Positions 18,585 to 27,056 of a stretch of DNA of 64,000 bases are shown in pieces. The first letter of the stretch is position 1. Each line of letters opens with the position of its first letter. The translations under genes were made by a program, and so were the position numbers. The notes under the pieces are model-generated. The model worked only from the letters and a program-made list of their open reading frames with translations. It did no database searches and was not told the origin of the DNA. This DNA comes from Rhodomicrobium sp. Az07. Its GTDB lineage: Bacteria > Pseudomonadota > Alphaproteobacteria > Rhizobiales > Rhodomicrobiaceae. The DNA is taken from the NCBI RefSeq assembly GCF_018619475.1, contig NZ_JAHFZG010000007.1:62001-126000 (forward strand). The letters are read 5' to 3'.

Positions 18585-19187
18585 ATGTTCACCGGGATCA
18601 TCACCGCACAAGGCACCGTCCTTGAGGCCGATAGCGGCCGTTTCGCCATCGCCTGTCCGTGGGAGGCCACGGGCATCGCGCATGGCGCGTCCATCGCCTG
18701 CGACGGCTGCTGCCTCACCGTCACCGGTGTCGAGTCCTTCGGCGGCGGCTCGATCTTCCGCGTCGACGTCTCGAACGAGACGCTGTCGAAGACGACGCTG
18801 GGCGAATGGGGCAACGGCCGAAAGATCAATCTCGAACGCTCCCTTCGCTTCGGCGACGAAATGGGTGGCCATCTCGTCTCGGGCCATGTCGATGGCGTGG
18901 CCCGTATCGAGAGCATCACGCCGGAAGGCTTCTCGAAGATCTTCGCCATCCGCGCGCCGGACGCGCTCGCGAAGTTCATCGCGCCAAAGGGATCGGTCGC
19001 GCTCGACGGCGTATCGCTCACCATCAACAATGTGAACGGCTCGCTTTTCACCATCAATCTCATTCCGACCACGCTCGAAGTCACCATATTCGGCGAGAAG
19101 CAGCCGGGCGACGCCATCAACATGGAAGTCGACCTCATCGCGCGCTATGTGGCGCGGCTGCTCGGACAACAGGCTGAAAACTCATGA
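18585..19187 (+). CDS. ribE: riboflavin synthase alpha subunit
   Basis: Dismutates two 6,7-dimethyl-8-ribityllumazine molecules to riboflavin. The product of 200 residues starts with the invariant MFTGII and contains two lumazine-binding repeats; the first carries GCCLTVTGVE and SKTTLGEW, the second GHLVSGHVDGVARIE, VALDGVSLTINNV and the late TTLEVT. Its stop overlaps the start of ribB by four bases. The final product supplies FMN and FAD, needed among others by complex I (nuoF) in this window. Confidence 0.96.
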   Translation: MFTGIITAQGTVLEADSGRFAIACPWEATGIAHGASIACDGCCLTVTGVESFGGGSIFRVDVSNETLSKTTLGEWGNGRKINLERSLRFGDEMGGHLVSGHVDGVARIESITPEGFSKIFAIRAPDALAKFIAPKGSVALDGVSLTINNVNGSLFTINLIPTTLEVTIFGEKQPGDAINMEVDLIARYVARLLGQQAENS

Positions 19188-20344
19188 AACCCGACCAGTT
19201 GCGCGTTCTCGATCCCGCCGCCATCCGCGAGCAACTCGCCTCGATCGATGAAATCCTCGAAGACGCGCGTCAGGGGCGCATGTTCATCCTCGTCGATGCC
19301 GAGGACCGCGAGAACGAAGGCGACCTCGTCATCCCGGCGCAGATGGCAACGCCCGACGCGATCAACTTCATGGCGCGCTTCGGGCGCGGGCTGATCTGCC
19401 TCGCCATCACGCCGGAACGCGCGGACGTGCTGCATCTTGAGCACATGGCGCGCTCGAACCGCTCGCGCAATCGCACCGCGTTCACCGTCTCCATCGAGGC
19501 GAAGGAAGGCATCACCACCGGAATTTCCGCCTTCGACCGCGCGCATACGGTCTCTGTCGCCATCAATCCCGAGAAGGATTTCCAGGACATCGTCAGCCCC
19601 GGCCACGTCTTCCCGCTCATCGCGCAGGAAGGCGGCGTGCTCGTCCGCGCAGGCCATACCGAAGCGGCCGTCGATCTTGCGCGGCTCGCGGGGCTGCTGC
19701 CGGCGGGCGTTATCTGCGAGGTGATGAACGACGACGGCACGATGGCGCGCATGCCGGATCTGCTCGCCTTCGCGCAACGGCACGGCCTCAGGATCGGCAC
19801 CATCGCCGACCTTATCGCCCATCGCCGCCGCACCGAAAGCTTCGTCAAGAAGGTGGACGAGCGCGACATCACGAGCCCTTACGGCGGCGCGTTCAAGCTC
19901 CGCGTCTATGTGAACGAGGTCGACAACACCGAGCATCTTGCCCTTATCAAGGGCGACGTTTCCGGCGTCGAGCCGGTGCTGGTGCGCATGCACGCAGTGA
20001 ACATCCTCGAAGATTTGTTCGGCGTTGGCCGCGGCGACGACAATCGCCGCTCGCTCGTCGAGCGCGCGATGCGCCGCATCGGCGAGGAGGAACGCGGCGT
20101 CGTCGTCGTCATCCGCGACGTGCGCGAAGGCGCGATCCGTTCGCGACTGTCGAACGTCGCCGCCATCGCCGAAGGGAAGACGCCCGACAACAGGCTTGTC
20201 GATTACGGCATCGGCGCGCAGATCCTGCTTGATCTCGGCGTCAGGAACATGATCCTTCTGTCAAACTCACCGACGCCGAAAGTCGTCGGCCTCGAAGGCT
20301 ACGGCCTCAACATCATCGCGCGACGCCCCATCGAGGACCAATGA
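19184..20344 (+). CDS. ribB: 3,4-dihydroxy-2-butanone-4-phosphate synthase with degenerate GTP cyclohydrolase II domain
   Basis: The N-terminal 210 residues are a complete DHBP synthase, which makes the four-carbon riboflavin precursor from ribulose 5-phosphate: FILVDAEDRENEGDLVIPAQ, RFGRGLICLAITPE, SGRID-like SAFDRAHTV, and VSPGHVFPLIAQEGGVLVRAGHTEAAVDL are visible. The remaining 175 residues align with GTP cyclohydrolase II in position and end with GYGLNIIARRPI, yet contain none of the zinc-binding cysteines and no GECLTGD or CDCG motif. This half is therefore probably not an active cyclohydrolase. Hybrid RibB proteins of this kind (called RibBX in some bacteria) are known; a separate RibA would be needed elsewhere. 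Confidence 0.93.
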   Translation: MKPDQLRVLDPAAIREQLASIDEILEDARQGRMFILVDAEDRENEGDLVIPAQMATPDAINFMARFGRGLICLAITPERADVLHLEHMARSNRSRNRTAFTVSIEAKEGITTGISAFDRAHTVSVAINPEKDFQDIVSPGHVFPLIAQEGGVLVRAGHTEAAVDLARLAGLLPAGVICEVMNDDGTMARMPDLLAFAQRHGLRIGTIADLIAHRRRTESFVKKVDERDITSPYGGAFKLRVYVNEVDNTEHLALIKGDVSGVEPVLVRMHAVNILEDLFGVGRGDDNRRSLVERAMRRIGEEERGVVVVIRDVREGAIRSRLSNVAAIAEGKTPDNRLVDYGIGAQILLDLGVRNMILLSNSPTPKVVGLEGYGLNIIARRPIEDQ

Positions 20345-20805
20345 CAAAGCCCGTTCATATCCTCATCATCGAAGGCCGCTATTATAGCCATATCGCGGAT
20401 GCGCTGCTTGAGGGCGCAACGCGCGCTCTCGATGAAGCGGGCGCGACCTGGGAAGTGAGAACGGTTCCGGGCGCGCTCGAAATTCCGCAGGTTCTGGCGC
20501 TCGCCAAGGACGCGGATCTCTTCGACGAGGGCGGCGACCGGCCTTTTCACGGCTGCGTGGCGCTCGGCTGCGTGATCCGGGGCGAGACCTCGCATTACGA
20601 CATCGTTGCGAACGAATCGGCGCATCAGCTTCTTTCGCTCGCGATCGGGCATGGCATTCCGTTCGGAAATGCGATCCTGACCGTCGAGAACGAGGCGCAG
20701 GCGCTTGCACGGGCCGACGTGAACCGCAAGAACAAGGGCCGCGAAGCCGTTCTCGCGTGCCTTGCAGTCCTCCGCCTGAAACGGGCGTTTCGCCGGTTGG
20801 CGTGA
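20341..20805 (+). CDS. ribH: 6,7-dimethyl-8-ribityllumazine synthase
   Basis: Penultimate enzyme of riboflavin synthesis, joining the ribityl-pyrimidine and the four-carbon unit. The 154-residue product has the substrate-binding aromatic/asparagine-position motif as EGRYYSHIADALLEGA, the VPGALEIPQ loop, and the catalytic-histidine region CVIRGETSHYDIVANE. The first motif reads EGRYY where many lumazine synthases have A-x-F/W-N, so the canonical Asn is replaced; this is common in the alphaproteobacterial RibH1/RibH2 variation. The start overlaps the ribB stop. Confidence 0.95.
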   Translation: MTKPVHILIIEGRYYSHIADALLEGATRALDEAGATWEVRTVPGALEIPQVLALAKDADLFDEGGDRPFHGCVALGCVIRGETSHYDIVANESAHQLLSLAIGHGIPFGNAILTVENEAQALARADVNRKNKGREAVLACLAVLRLKRAFRRLA

Positions 20806-20901
20806 CGCCCGCATTCCAGCGCCGCGTTAATTGGCGGCTGTATGCTATGATCGACGCGAGTTGCGCGGGCGACTCGCCGCCTTGAAACGAAAGCTTGAAC
20901 G

Positions 20902-21459
20902 ATGGACTTGGACGACGGTCGCGACGCAGGCCCGAAAGCGGACCTGCCGGCAGGGCAGCCTCGAACGCGCGCGCGTCTCGCCGCCGTGCAGGCGCTCTAC
21001 CAGATGGAAATGACGCAGCGCGACCTCAGTCTTGTGCTTCAGGAATTCCTCGGCCGCCGTTTCGAGACCGTGGACATCTATGCGGGTGCGGACCGTTCGT
21101 TCTTCCGCGATATCGTCGAGGGCGTCGCGCGCGGACAGGCAAAGATCGATTCCGAGATCGCGGGATATCTCGCCGCGAGCTGGAAATTGTCGCGCATCGA
21201 CAGCATTCTCAGGGCGATCTTGCGCTCCGGCGTTTACGAACTCACCGACCGCGACGATGTACCCGCACGCGCCGTCATTAACGAGTATGTGGAAATCGCC
21301 AAGGATTTCTTCGGCGGCGAGGAACCGGGCGTGGTGAACGGCGTTCTCGACCGCGTGGCGCGAGCCAGACGATCGCGTGAATTCGGACGGAAGGCGGGCG
21401 GCAAGAGCGGCCCGGCGAAGGCCGCGCCCAGGTTCGGGGATGATACGAGCAAGACCTGA
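20902..21459 (+). CDS. nusB: transcription antitermination factor NusB
   Basis: RNA-binding antitermination factor that acts with NusE on ribosomal RNA transcripts. The all-helical core is visible as RARLAAVQALYQMEMTQ, FFRDIVEGVARGQAKID, SRIDSILRAILRSGVYEL and PARAVINEYVEIAKDFFGG, with the canonical LRxGxxEL and INEYVEIAK pieces. At 185 residues it is longer than the usual 140-160, with an acidic N-terminal tail of about 20 residues and a Lys/Arg-rich C-terminal tail. It follows ribH by about 100 bases, the usual ribH-nusB order. Confidence 0.95.
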   Translation: MDLDDGRDAGPKADLPAGQPRTRARLAAVQALYQMEMTQRDLSLVLQEFLGRRFETVDIYAGADRSFFRDIVEGVARGQAKIDSEIAGYLAASWKLSRIDSILRAILRSGVYELTDRDDVPARAVINEYVEIAKDFFGGEEPGVVNGVLDRVARARRSREFGRKAGGKSGPAKAAPRFGDDTSKT

Positions 21460-21512
21460 GACGCAAGGCCCTTGGCGGTCCGGCGCGGCACGGCCTCGAA
21501 CGGTATGGTGGC

Positions 21513-22532
21513 ATGCGCAAACTGAGTGAAAACGCGCTGATAGCCGAGATTCTGGCTCCGCTCGCGACGCATCCCGGAACTTTCGGCCTTTCGGACGACG
21601 CCGCGCACCTGTCAGCGCTACCGCCGAGCGGGCTTGTGATCACCACCGACGCGCTTGTGTCGGGCGTGCATTTCTTCGAGAACGACGATCCGGGCGATGC
21701 GGCCTACAAGGCCGTCGCGGTGAACGTGTCCGACCTCGCCGCCAAGGCTGCAAAGCCGTTCGCCTATCTGCTGACGCTCGCGCTTCCGGCCGCGCCCACC
21801 GAAGAATGGGCGCATATTTTCGCGGGCGGGCTCGCCCGCGCGCAGGCGGCATTCGGCGTAAGCCTCATCGGCGGGGATACCGTCACGGCGAGAGGCCAAT
21901 GGTGGCTTTCGGTAACGGCGCTCGGCGAGGCGCCCGCGCGCCCGCTCGTGCGCGGCGGCGGCAGCCCCGGCGACGTCCTCTATGTCACAGGCACGCTCGG
22001 CGACGCGGCGCTCGGCCTCAAGCTGCGGCTCGGCCTCGCGGACTTCGCCGAAGCGCTTTCTCCGGATGAAAGGGACCATCTCGCGCGCCGTTATCTTTAT
22101 CCCGAGCCGCGCATGTCACTCAGCCATGCGCTTGCCGCGCACGCATCCGCCTCAATGGACCTCTCGGACGGGCTTGCGCTCGACCTTGCGCGGCTTTGCG
22201 CCGCCTCCGGCGTGACCGCGACGGTCGATACGTCCGCGCTTCCTTTGTCAGAGGCGGCGCACACGGCTCTCGTCGCCCACCCCGCCCTCATCGAAACGAT
22301 TCTAACAGGCGGCGACGATTACGAGATCCTCGCCGCCGTGCCGCCCGACACCGCATCCTGTTTTGGACCAGACGCTCGCTCGCTCGCCTTCGAAGCCGCT
22401 GCCCGGGTCGCCGGTTGCCCCGTCTCCCGCATCGGGTCGCTCGCGGAAGGCACAACCTCCCCTTCCTTCCTCGGCCCGTCGGGCGAATCGCTCATCCTTT
22501 CGGCCAAAGGCTTCGAACATTTCGCACTTTGA
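21513..22532 (+). CDS. thiL: thiamine-monophosphate kinase
   Basis: Phosphorylates thiamine monophosphate to the active diphosphate cofactor. The 339-residue product matches the AIR-synthase-like ATPase fold: GLSDDAA near the start, VITTDALVSGVHFF, KAVAVNVSDLAAKAAKP, SLIGGDTVTA and ASMDLSDGLALDLARLC, with the late TGGDDYEILAAVP. These supply the metal- and ATP-binding acidic residues. nusB ends 53 bases upstream on the same strand, as in many proteobacteria. Two further ATG/GTG codons a few bases upstream make the start uncertain by up to three codons. Confidence 0.95.
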   Translation: MRKLSENALIAEILAPLATHPGTFGLSDDAAHLSALPPSGLVITTDALVSGVHFFENDDPGDAAYKAVAVNVSDLAAKAAKPFAYLLTLALPAAPTEEWAHIFAGGLARAQAAFGVSLIGGDTVTARGQWWLSVTALGEAPARPLVRGGGSPGDVLYVTGTLGDAALGLKLRLGLADFAEALSPDERDHLARRYLYPEPRMSLSHALAAHASASMDLSDGLALDLARLCAASGVTATVDTSALPLSEAAHTALVAHPALIETILTGGDDYEILAAVPPDTASCFGPDARSLAFEAAARVAGCPVSRIGSLAEGTTSPSFLGPSGESLILSAKGFEHFAL

Positions 22533-22640
22533 GTTTTCTCGGACGCGCTTTCGCGTCAAAGTGCCGCTTAGGCTCGGTCTTCCTGAGCCGATCTATCGCA
22601 GCTGTATCCGCCTTTCGTTTCAACCGCGCCCCGGCCCCCC

Positions 22641-23444
22641 ATGACTCTCGAACTCGTTCGCCTGCCGCCCGCCGCTCCCGAAAAGCCGGTGCGCCTTCTG
22701 TTCGTCCACGGCATCTGTACCGGCGCGTGGGTGTGGCGGCAAAGCTTCCTGCCCTATTTCGCGAACCTCGGCTACAACGCGTCCGCGCTTTCGCTGCGCG
22801 GACATGGCGAGAGCGAAGGCCGCGATCGCGTGCGCAGCTTCGGTCTCGGCGATTTCGCGAACGATGTGGAATGGGCCGTTAAGGAAATCGGCGGCCCCGT
22901 CGTGATCGTCGGCCATTCGCTCGGCGGCGGCGTGGTGCAGAATTATGTGAAGCGCGGCGGACGCGCCGCAGGCGTGGTGCTGATGTGCGCCGCGCCGCCC
23001 CATGGCCTGATGCGTTCATCCGCGGAGCTTTTCATCCGGAACCCCGCGCTCTTCCGCGAGTTGCAGCGCGTGCTCGAACGCGGCATCCGCAATGCCAACA
23101 TCGACATCATCGAGGACGGGCTGTTCGCGGAGCCGCCCTCGCCGGCCCTGCGCCGCCTCTTTTTCGAGCGCATGGACGACATCGCGGAGGCCGCGAGCCG
23201 CCAGCTTTACGGGTTTACGCCCTTCGCGCCGCTGCCGTGGGGCATGCCGAAGCTCATGGTTCTCGGCTGCGAGAAGGACGAGTTCGTGCCGCCCGCCGAT
23301 GTGCGTCTCACCGCGATCTACTACGGCGCGCGATCCGTGATCGTGAAGGGCGGCGGCCACGCCATCATGATGGATACGAACTGGCGCGACGCGGCGGAAC
23401 CGATCGCCGGCTGGCTCACGCGCGAGTTCGGCAGCGCTGCGTAA
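22641..23444 (+). CDS. alpha/beta hydrolase
   Basis: Alpha/beta-hydrolase fold protein of 267 residues with an intact catalytic triad: the nucleophile in VIVGHSLGGG, an acid in LGCEKDEFVPP and the histidine in VKGGGHAIMMD. The oxyanion region FVHGICTGAWVW follows the first strand. The substrate cannot be deduced; esters or lactones are typical. No signal peptide is visible, so it is probably cytoplasmic. It follows thiL by 108 bases and could be read through from the same transcript. Confidence 0.88.
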   Translation: MTLELVRLPPAAPEKPVRLLFVHGICTGAWVWRQSFLPYFANLGYNASALSLRGHGESEGRDRVRSFGLGDFANDVEWAVKEIGGPVVIVGHSLGGGVVQNYVKRGGRAAGVVLMCAAPPHGLMRSSAELFIRNPALFRELQRVLERGIRNANIDIIEDGLFAEPPSPALRRLFFERMDDIAEAASRQLYGFTPFAPLPWGMPKLMVLGCEKDEFVPPADVRLTAIYYGARSVIVKGGGHAIMMDTNWRDAAEPIAGWLTREFGSAA

Positions 23445-23604
23445 GCCGCCGCGCGTCTCCGCGAGCCGCTTCAGGCACCCGTAATGCGCCGTTAGCCTTG
23501 ATTCGCGCTCATGCACGCCTTGAATAAAACACGAACCGCCACAACCCTATGCTGCTAGGCTGACAGGCACCGCCCGTCGCTCCTTCCCGCATAGGAGGCC
23601 CCCC

Positions 23605-24213
23605 ATGCCTAGACTTTTCACCGGACTTGAACTGCCTCGCGATGTGGTCGGACACCTGTCCGGTCTCAGAGCGGGCCTCTCAGGCGCAAGCTGGATCGAC
23701 GCGGAGAATTATCACATCACGCTGCGCTTCGTGGGCGACATAACCGATGCGCAGGCCAACGATTTCGCCGACGCGCTGGCGGACATCCGTTTCGAAAGCT
23801 TCGACGCCGCGATTTCGGGGCTCGGCAGCTTCGGCGGAAACAAGCCGCGTTCTCTCTGGGCGGGTGTAAAGCCATCGCCCGCGCTGGAAACGCTGCAAAG
23901 GGCGCATGAACGCGCGGCACGCGTAGCGGGTCTGCCACCGGAGCCGCGCAACTTCACCCCGCATGTGACGCTCGCCCGGCTGCGCAATGTCAGTCCCTTT
24001 GCCGCCGCCGACTACCTCGCGCGGCATGGCGGCTTCGCCTGCGATCCGTTCACCGTGAGCCGATTCGTGCTATTCTCGTCGCGGCCCAATCAGGGAGGCG
24101 GCCCGTACATCGTCGAGGAGGCTTATTCAGCTTGGGACGCGCACTTCGCCGACGACGAAGACGCAGCCTTTCATGTGCATGGCAGCGTGTTCCCGAGCAC
24201 GCAGTCGCGCTGA
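23605..24213 (+). CDS. thpR: RNA 2',3'-cyclic phosphodiesterase (2H family)
   Basis: 2H phosphoesterase of the ThpR/LigT type, which opens 2',3'-cyclic phosphates at RNA ends. The two catalytic HxT motifs are present, HITLRFVGD near residue 34 and HVTLARL near residue 115, together with the N-terminal LFTGLELP and the SRFVLFSSRPNQGGGPY block. The length (202 residues) is slightly above the family norm because of a C-terminal tail rich in acidic residues. An AGGAGG site stands before the ATG. Confidence 0.93.
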   Translation: MPRLFTGLELPRDVVGHLSGLRAGLSGASWIDAENYHITLRFVGDITDAQANDFADALADIRFESFDAAISGLGSFGGNKPRSLWAGVKPSPALETLQRAHERAARVAGLPPEPRNFTPHVTLARLRNVSPFAAADYLARHGGFACDPFTVSRFVLFSSRPNQGGGPYIVEEAYSAWDAHFADDEDAAFHVHGSVFPSTQSR

Positions 24214-24363
24214 AGCGGGCGGGTTGGCGCGGGAGCGTCAGCGAAATATACACCACGGGATGGAACCTTGGGCCGCGCCGCCAACTTTGCAGAAAAAACA
24301 AGAGCGGGCGAAGGTGGAAACAGCGCGCGTGAAAAAGGCGCGTCTAGCTACGAGGACGGTGCG

Positions 24364-24822
24364 ATGAGCGTGAATGGGAGTTGTCTCTGCGGCAGCGTAC
24401 GCTATGAGGTCGAGCGTCTCGACGCGCCGATCCGCGTCTGCCACTGCCGGAGTTGCCGAAAGGCGCATGGATCGGCGTTCAATGTTTCCGCCAAGGTGGC
24501 GCGGGAACATTTTCACTGGATCGCGGGCGAGGACAAGCTCACCTGCTATGAATCCTCGCCGGGAAAATTCCGGCGCTTCTGCTCGATCTGCGGTTCGCAA
24601 ATCGTCGCCGAATATCCAGACAAGCCTTATGTGACGCTGCGGGTCGCCACCCTCGACGAGGATCCGGGCGAGCGTCCGAGCCAGCGCATGTGGATGTCGC
24701 ACGCCGTGCCATGGGCGGAGGCCGAGAGCGACATCCCGGCTTACGAGGAGTGGCACGAGGACGGTGCGATCCACACGCCGGAGACGGCGGACATGCCTGT
24801 CAAGGTCGCCCGCGCTGTTTGA
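24364..24822 (+). CDS. GFA family (CENP-V/GFA domain) zinc protein
   Basis: A protein of 152 residues of the glutathione-dependent formaldehyde-activating enzyme (GFA) domain family. The zinc-binding cysteines are visible as GSCLCGSVRYEVE, CHCRSCRKAHGSAF and FCSICGSQI. The family was named after Gfa, which helps form S-hydroxymethylglutathione, but most members have unproven function and this one cannot be assigned further. The ATG chosen gives the family-typical MSVNGSCLCG start; an upstream in-frame extension of 32 codons is Arg/Ala rich and unlike the family. It converges on hemN. Confidence 0.88.
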   Translation: MSVNGSCLCGSVRYEVERLDAPIRVCHCRSCRKAHGSAFNVSAKVAREHFHWIAGEDKLTCYESSPGKFRRFCSICGSQIVAEYPDKPYVTLRVATLDEDPGERPSQRMWMSHAVPWAEAESDIPAYEEWHEDGAIHTPETADMPVKVARAV

Positions 24823-24862
24823 AGGGTCAACCGCTTCGACCGCTGAAAAACGGGCCCCCGCA

Positions 24863-24954
24863 GCGTGCCGCGCAAGCGTGGCACGCAAAAGCCTGCGGCA
24901 AGCTTTCTTCACGGATGCGAAGGCTGAAAGCGTGCCGCGCAGAGCGTGGCACGC
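24863..24954. repeat. two similar tandem hairpins between GFA gene and hemN
   Basis: GCGTGCC and GGCACGC form a 7-bp stem at 24863-24886 and again at 24930-24954, with the similar inner sequences GCGCAAGCGT and GCGCAGAGCGT. On the minus strand the second copy is followed by TTTC. They lie where two genes converge and probably act as terminators for hemN. Confidence 0.55.
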
Positions 24955-24975
24955 GACAGAGGCGTTTCAAGAACG

Positions 24976-26331
24976 TCAAACGGCAGCGGCGTGCCGCATC
25001 TCCTGGTTCTGCTGAAGGTAGTCGTCGAAAACGGAGCAAACCACGCGAAGCGCAGGCCGCGCCCCATCCGGCACGCGCACCTTGCTGCCGTCGAGTTCGC
25101 AAAGCCCTTCATCCTGGAGCGCGCGAAGCTGGGCAAGCTCGTCGTAGAATTCGTCGCGGTTCGGCGCGTGAAGGCGGCGCATCTCGTCGAGGTCGACTTC
25201 CATATCGCACATCAGGCGCTCGATGATCGCCGAGCGCAGCTTGTCCTCGCCACGGAACGTGACGCCCTTCGCCACGGGAAGCTCGCCCGAGTTCACCGCG
25301 CGCGAGTAGGCGCCCGTCTCGACGATATTCTGCATGAAGCCGTCCGGGGTCTCCGAGATGGCGCTCGCTCCAAAGGCCACGATGGCGCCCGCGAGGTCGT
25401 CTGTGTAGCCCTGGAAATTGCGGTACAGACGGCCCTCGCGCAGCGCGATCGCCATGCTGTCCTCCGGCCTCGCGAAGTGGTCGAGGCCGATGCGGATGTA
25501 GCCCGCCGCTTCCAGCGCGTCGCCCGCCGCCGTCGCCTGCTCGAAGCGCATCAACGCTGTCGGCAGCGCGTCTTCCGGGATCATGCGCTGGTTCTTCGCC
25601 ATCCACGGCACATGCGCATAGCCGAACAGAGCGATGCGATCCGGGTTGAGCGTGGCGGCCTGCTCGACCGTGCGGGTGAGCATCTCGGCCGTCTGGTGCG
25701 GCAGGCCGTACATGAGGTCGAAGTTGAGCCCCCTCACATTCTGCTCGTGCAGCATGCGGATCGTATCTTCGATGACTTCCATCGGCTGGACGCGGTTGAT
25801 CGCCTCCTGAACCGTGGTGTCGAATTCCTGAATGCCGAGGCTGGCGCGGGTGCAGCCGATCTTGCCGAGCGCGTCCGCGTTGTCCTGCGTGAAGGTGCGC
25901 GGATCGATCTCGACCGCGATTTCGGCGTTCGGCAGAATGTCGAAGCGGCTCGCAACCGCTTCATGGATGCGGACCATGTCTTCGCCGTTCAGCGCCGTCG
26001 GCGTGCCGCCACCCCAATGAATGTGGCGCACCTTCATGCCGCCCTTCGGGAGCTTTTCGCAGGCGAGGTCGATTTCCTTGATAAGCGTCTCGACGTATTC
26101 CGTGACGGGGGCATAACGCGCGATCACGCGCATGTTGCAGCCGCAATACCAGCACATGCGGCGGCAGAACGGGATGTGGAGGTAAAGCGAAAGGTCCATG
26201 TCGGGGTCGAGCCGCGACAGCCACGTGCCGTAGCGCTTCGCGTCCACTTCGCCCGTAAAATGCGGCGCGGTCGGATAGCTCGTATAGCGGGGAACCCGTG
26301 CGTGGAAGTATTTCGCGATACCTGGAATCAT
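24976..26331 (-). CDS. hemN: oxygen-independent coproporphyrinogen III oxidase
   Basis: Radical-SAM enzyme that decarboxylates coproporphyrinogen III to protoporphyrinogen IX without oxygen, needed for haem and bacteriochlorophyll under anaerobic or phototrophic growth. The cluster ligands are in CRRMCWYCGC (CxxxCxxC plus the extra Cys typical of true HemN). Other HemN blocks are YTSYPTAPHF, HWGGGTPTAL, EIDPRTF, DLMYGLPHQT and RLYRNFQGYTD. Length (451 residues) is normal. The ATG overlaps the bchJ stop as ATGA, so it is translated with bchJ. Control by the FnrL-like and PpsR-like sites upstream of bchJ is inferred. Confidence 0.97.
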   Translation of the reverse strand: MIPGIAKYFHARVPRYTSYPTAPHFTGEVDAKRYGTWLSRLDPDMDLSLYLHIPFCRRMCWYCGCNMRVIARYAPVTEYVETLIKEIDLACEKLPKGGMKVRHIHWGGGTPTALNGEDMVRIHEAVASRFDILPNAEIAVEIDPRTFTQDNADALGKIGCTRASLGIQEFDTTVQEAINRVQPMEVIEDTIRMLHEQNVRGLNFDLMYGLPHQTAEMLTRTVEQAATLNPDRIALFGYAHVPWMAKNQRMIPEDALPTALMRFEQATAAGDALEAAGYIRIGLDHFARPEDSMAIALREGRLYRNFQGYTDDLAGAIVAFGASAISETPDGFMQNIVETGAYSRAVNSGELPVAKGVTFRGEDKLRSAIIERLMCDMEVDLDEMRRLHAPNRDEFYDELAQLRALQDEGLCELDGSKVRVPDGARPALRVVCSVFDDYLQQNQEMRHAAAV

Positions 26332-26987
26332 GATGCTAATTCCCGTTGACGATGGGCTGCGGGGGCGTGTTCTGCTTTTTGGGCCGCGGTCTTCGGCCAC
26401 GCAATTTCAAAGACGCAGGCTTTGCCGCCCGCCGCTTCGCATTCGATCTCGCGGACAGTGGTATTGCGGCTGACGAGCGTCTCGAACAGGCGTTGAAACG
26501 TACCGGTGTAGAAGTCGCATTGCGGCTCGGTGCTGTGACGGCCACGGCAGAGCGGACAATTGGCGATGGAAACCAGCACCGGGTAGCCGGCCTTCGACTC
26601 GAAGGTGCCGCTTCCGGCGAACGTCCAGGCGTGCTTGCCGATGGCCGAAAGGAGCGTGCGGGCGGCCATGCGCGGCGGCAGGCGCTTCAGGACGAACTGC
26701 GCGAATTTCGGAATGCGGCGCGCCAGGAGATAGTCTCCCGTGCGGAGCCCGGCTTCGAAGGATATCCTTTTCGCGTCTTCTCCGGCGAGCCCATCGAAAA
26801 GAGCCGTTTGCAGCGCGCAGACTTCCGTTTCCGGGACCATGCTTTCGGGCGGCGTCGCAAGCCGCTCCTCAAGCTTCGCGCGAGCGAAGATATCCCGAGC
26901 CGTATCGTCGCCCAACCGCTCGCGAAGCGTTTCGGCAACCCGGATTATCGCATTGGGACCGATGAGGCCCGCATTCGCATGCGCCAT
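26328..26987 (-). CDS. bchJ: BchJ, bacteriochlorophyll biosynthesis V4R-domain protein
   Basis: V4R-domain protein of the BchJ type, 219 residues, long annotated as the 4-vinyl (8-vinyl) protochlorophyllide reductase. Established work on BciA and BciB makes an auxiliary or pigment-carrier role more likely than reductase activity. Visible features are NAGLIGPNAIIRVAETL at the start and the V4R core with NCPLCRGRHSTEPQCDFYTG and VREIECEAAGGKACVFEI, whose spaced cysteines match the domain. The ATG has an AGAAGG site upstream; a 21-codon Arg-rich extension is unlikely. It is the only photosynthesis gene in the window and is coupled to hemN. Confidence 0.87.
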   Translation of the reverse strand: MAHANAGLIGPNAIIRVAETLRERLGDDTARDIFARAKLEERLATPPESMVPETEVCALQTALFDGLAGEDAKRISFEAGLRTGDYLLARRIPKFAQFVLKRLPPRMAARTLLSAIGKHAWTFAGSGTFESKAGYPVLVSIANCPLCRGRHSTEPQCDFYTGTFQRLFETLVSRNTTVREIECEAAGGKACVFEIAWPKTAAQKAEHAPAAHRQRELAS

Positions 26988-27056
26988 AAAGCGCGCCTTC
27001 TGTTCTATGGCACCCCGGCGCGGCCGCAAGCGGCGCGCGGCGCTGGGCACCTCTTA

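Noticed and set aside
20806-20901. An FMN riboswitch within the riboflavin operon.
   Set aside because: The gap is too short and lacks the conserved RFN motifs; the gaps before ribD and ribE are shorter still.
22542-22557. GACGCG-CTTT-CGCGTC hairpin after thiL as a terminator.
   Set aside because: The stem has only 6 bp and no T-run follows on either strand.
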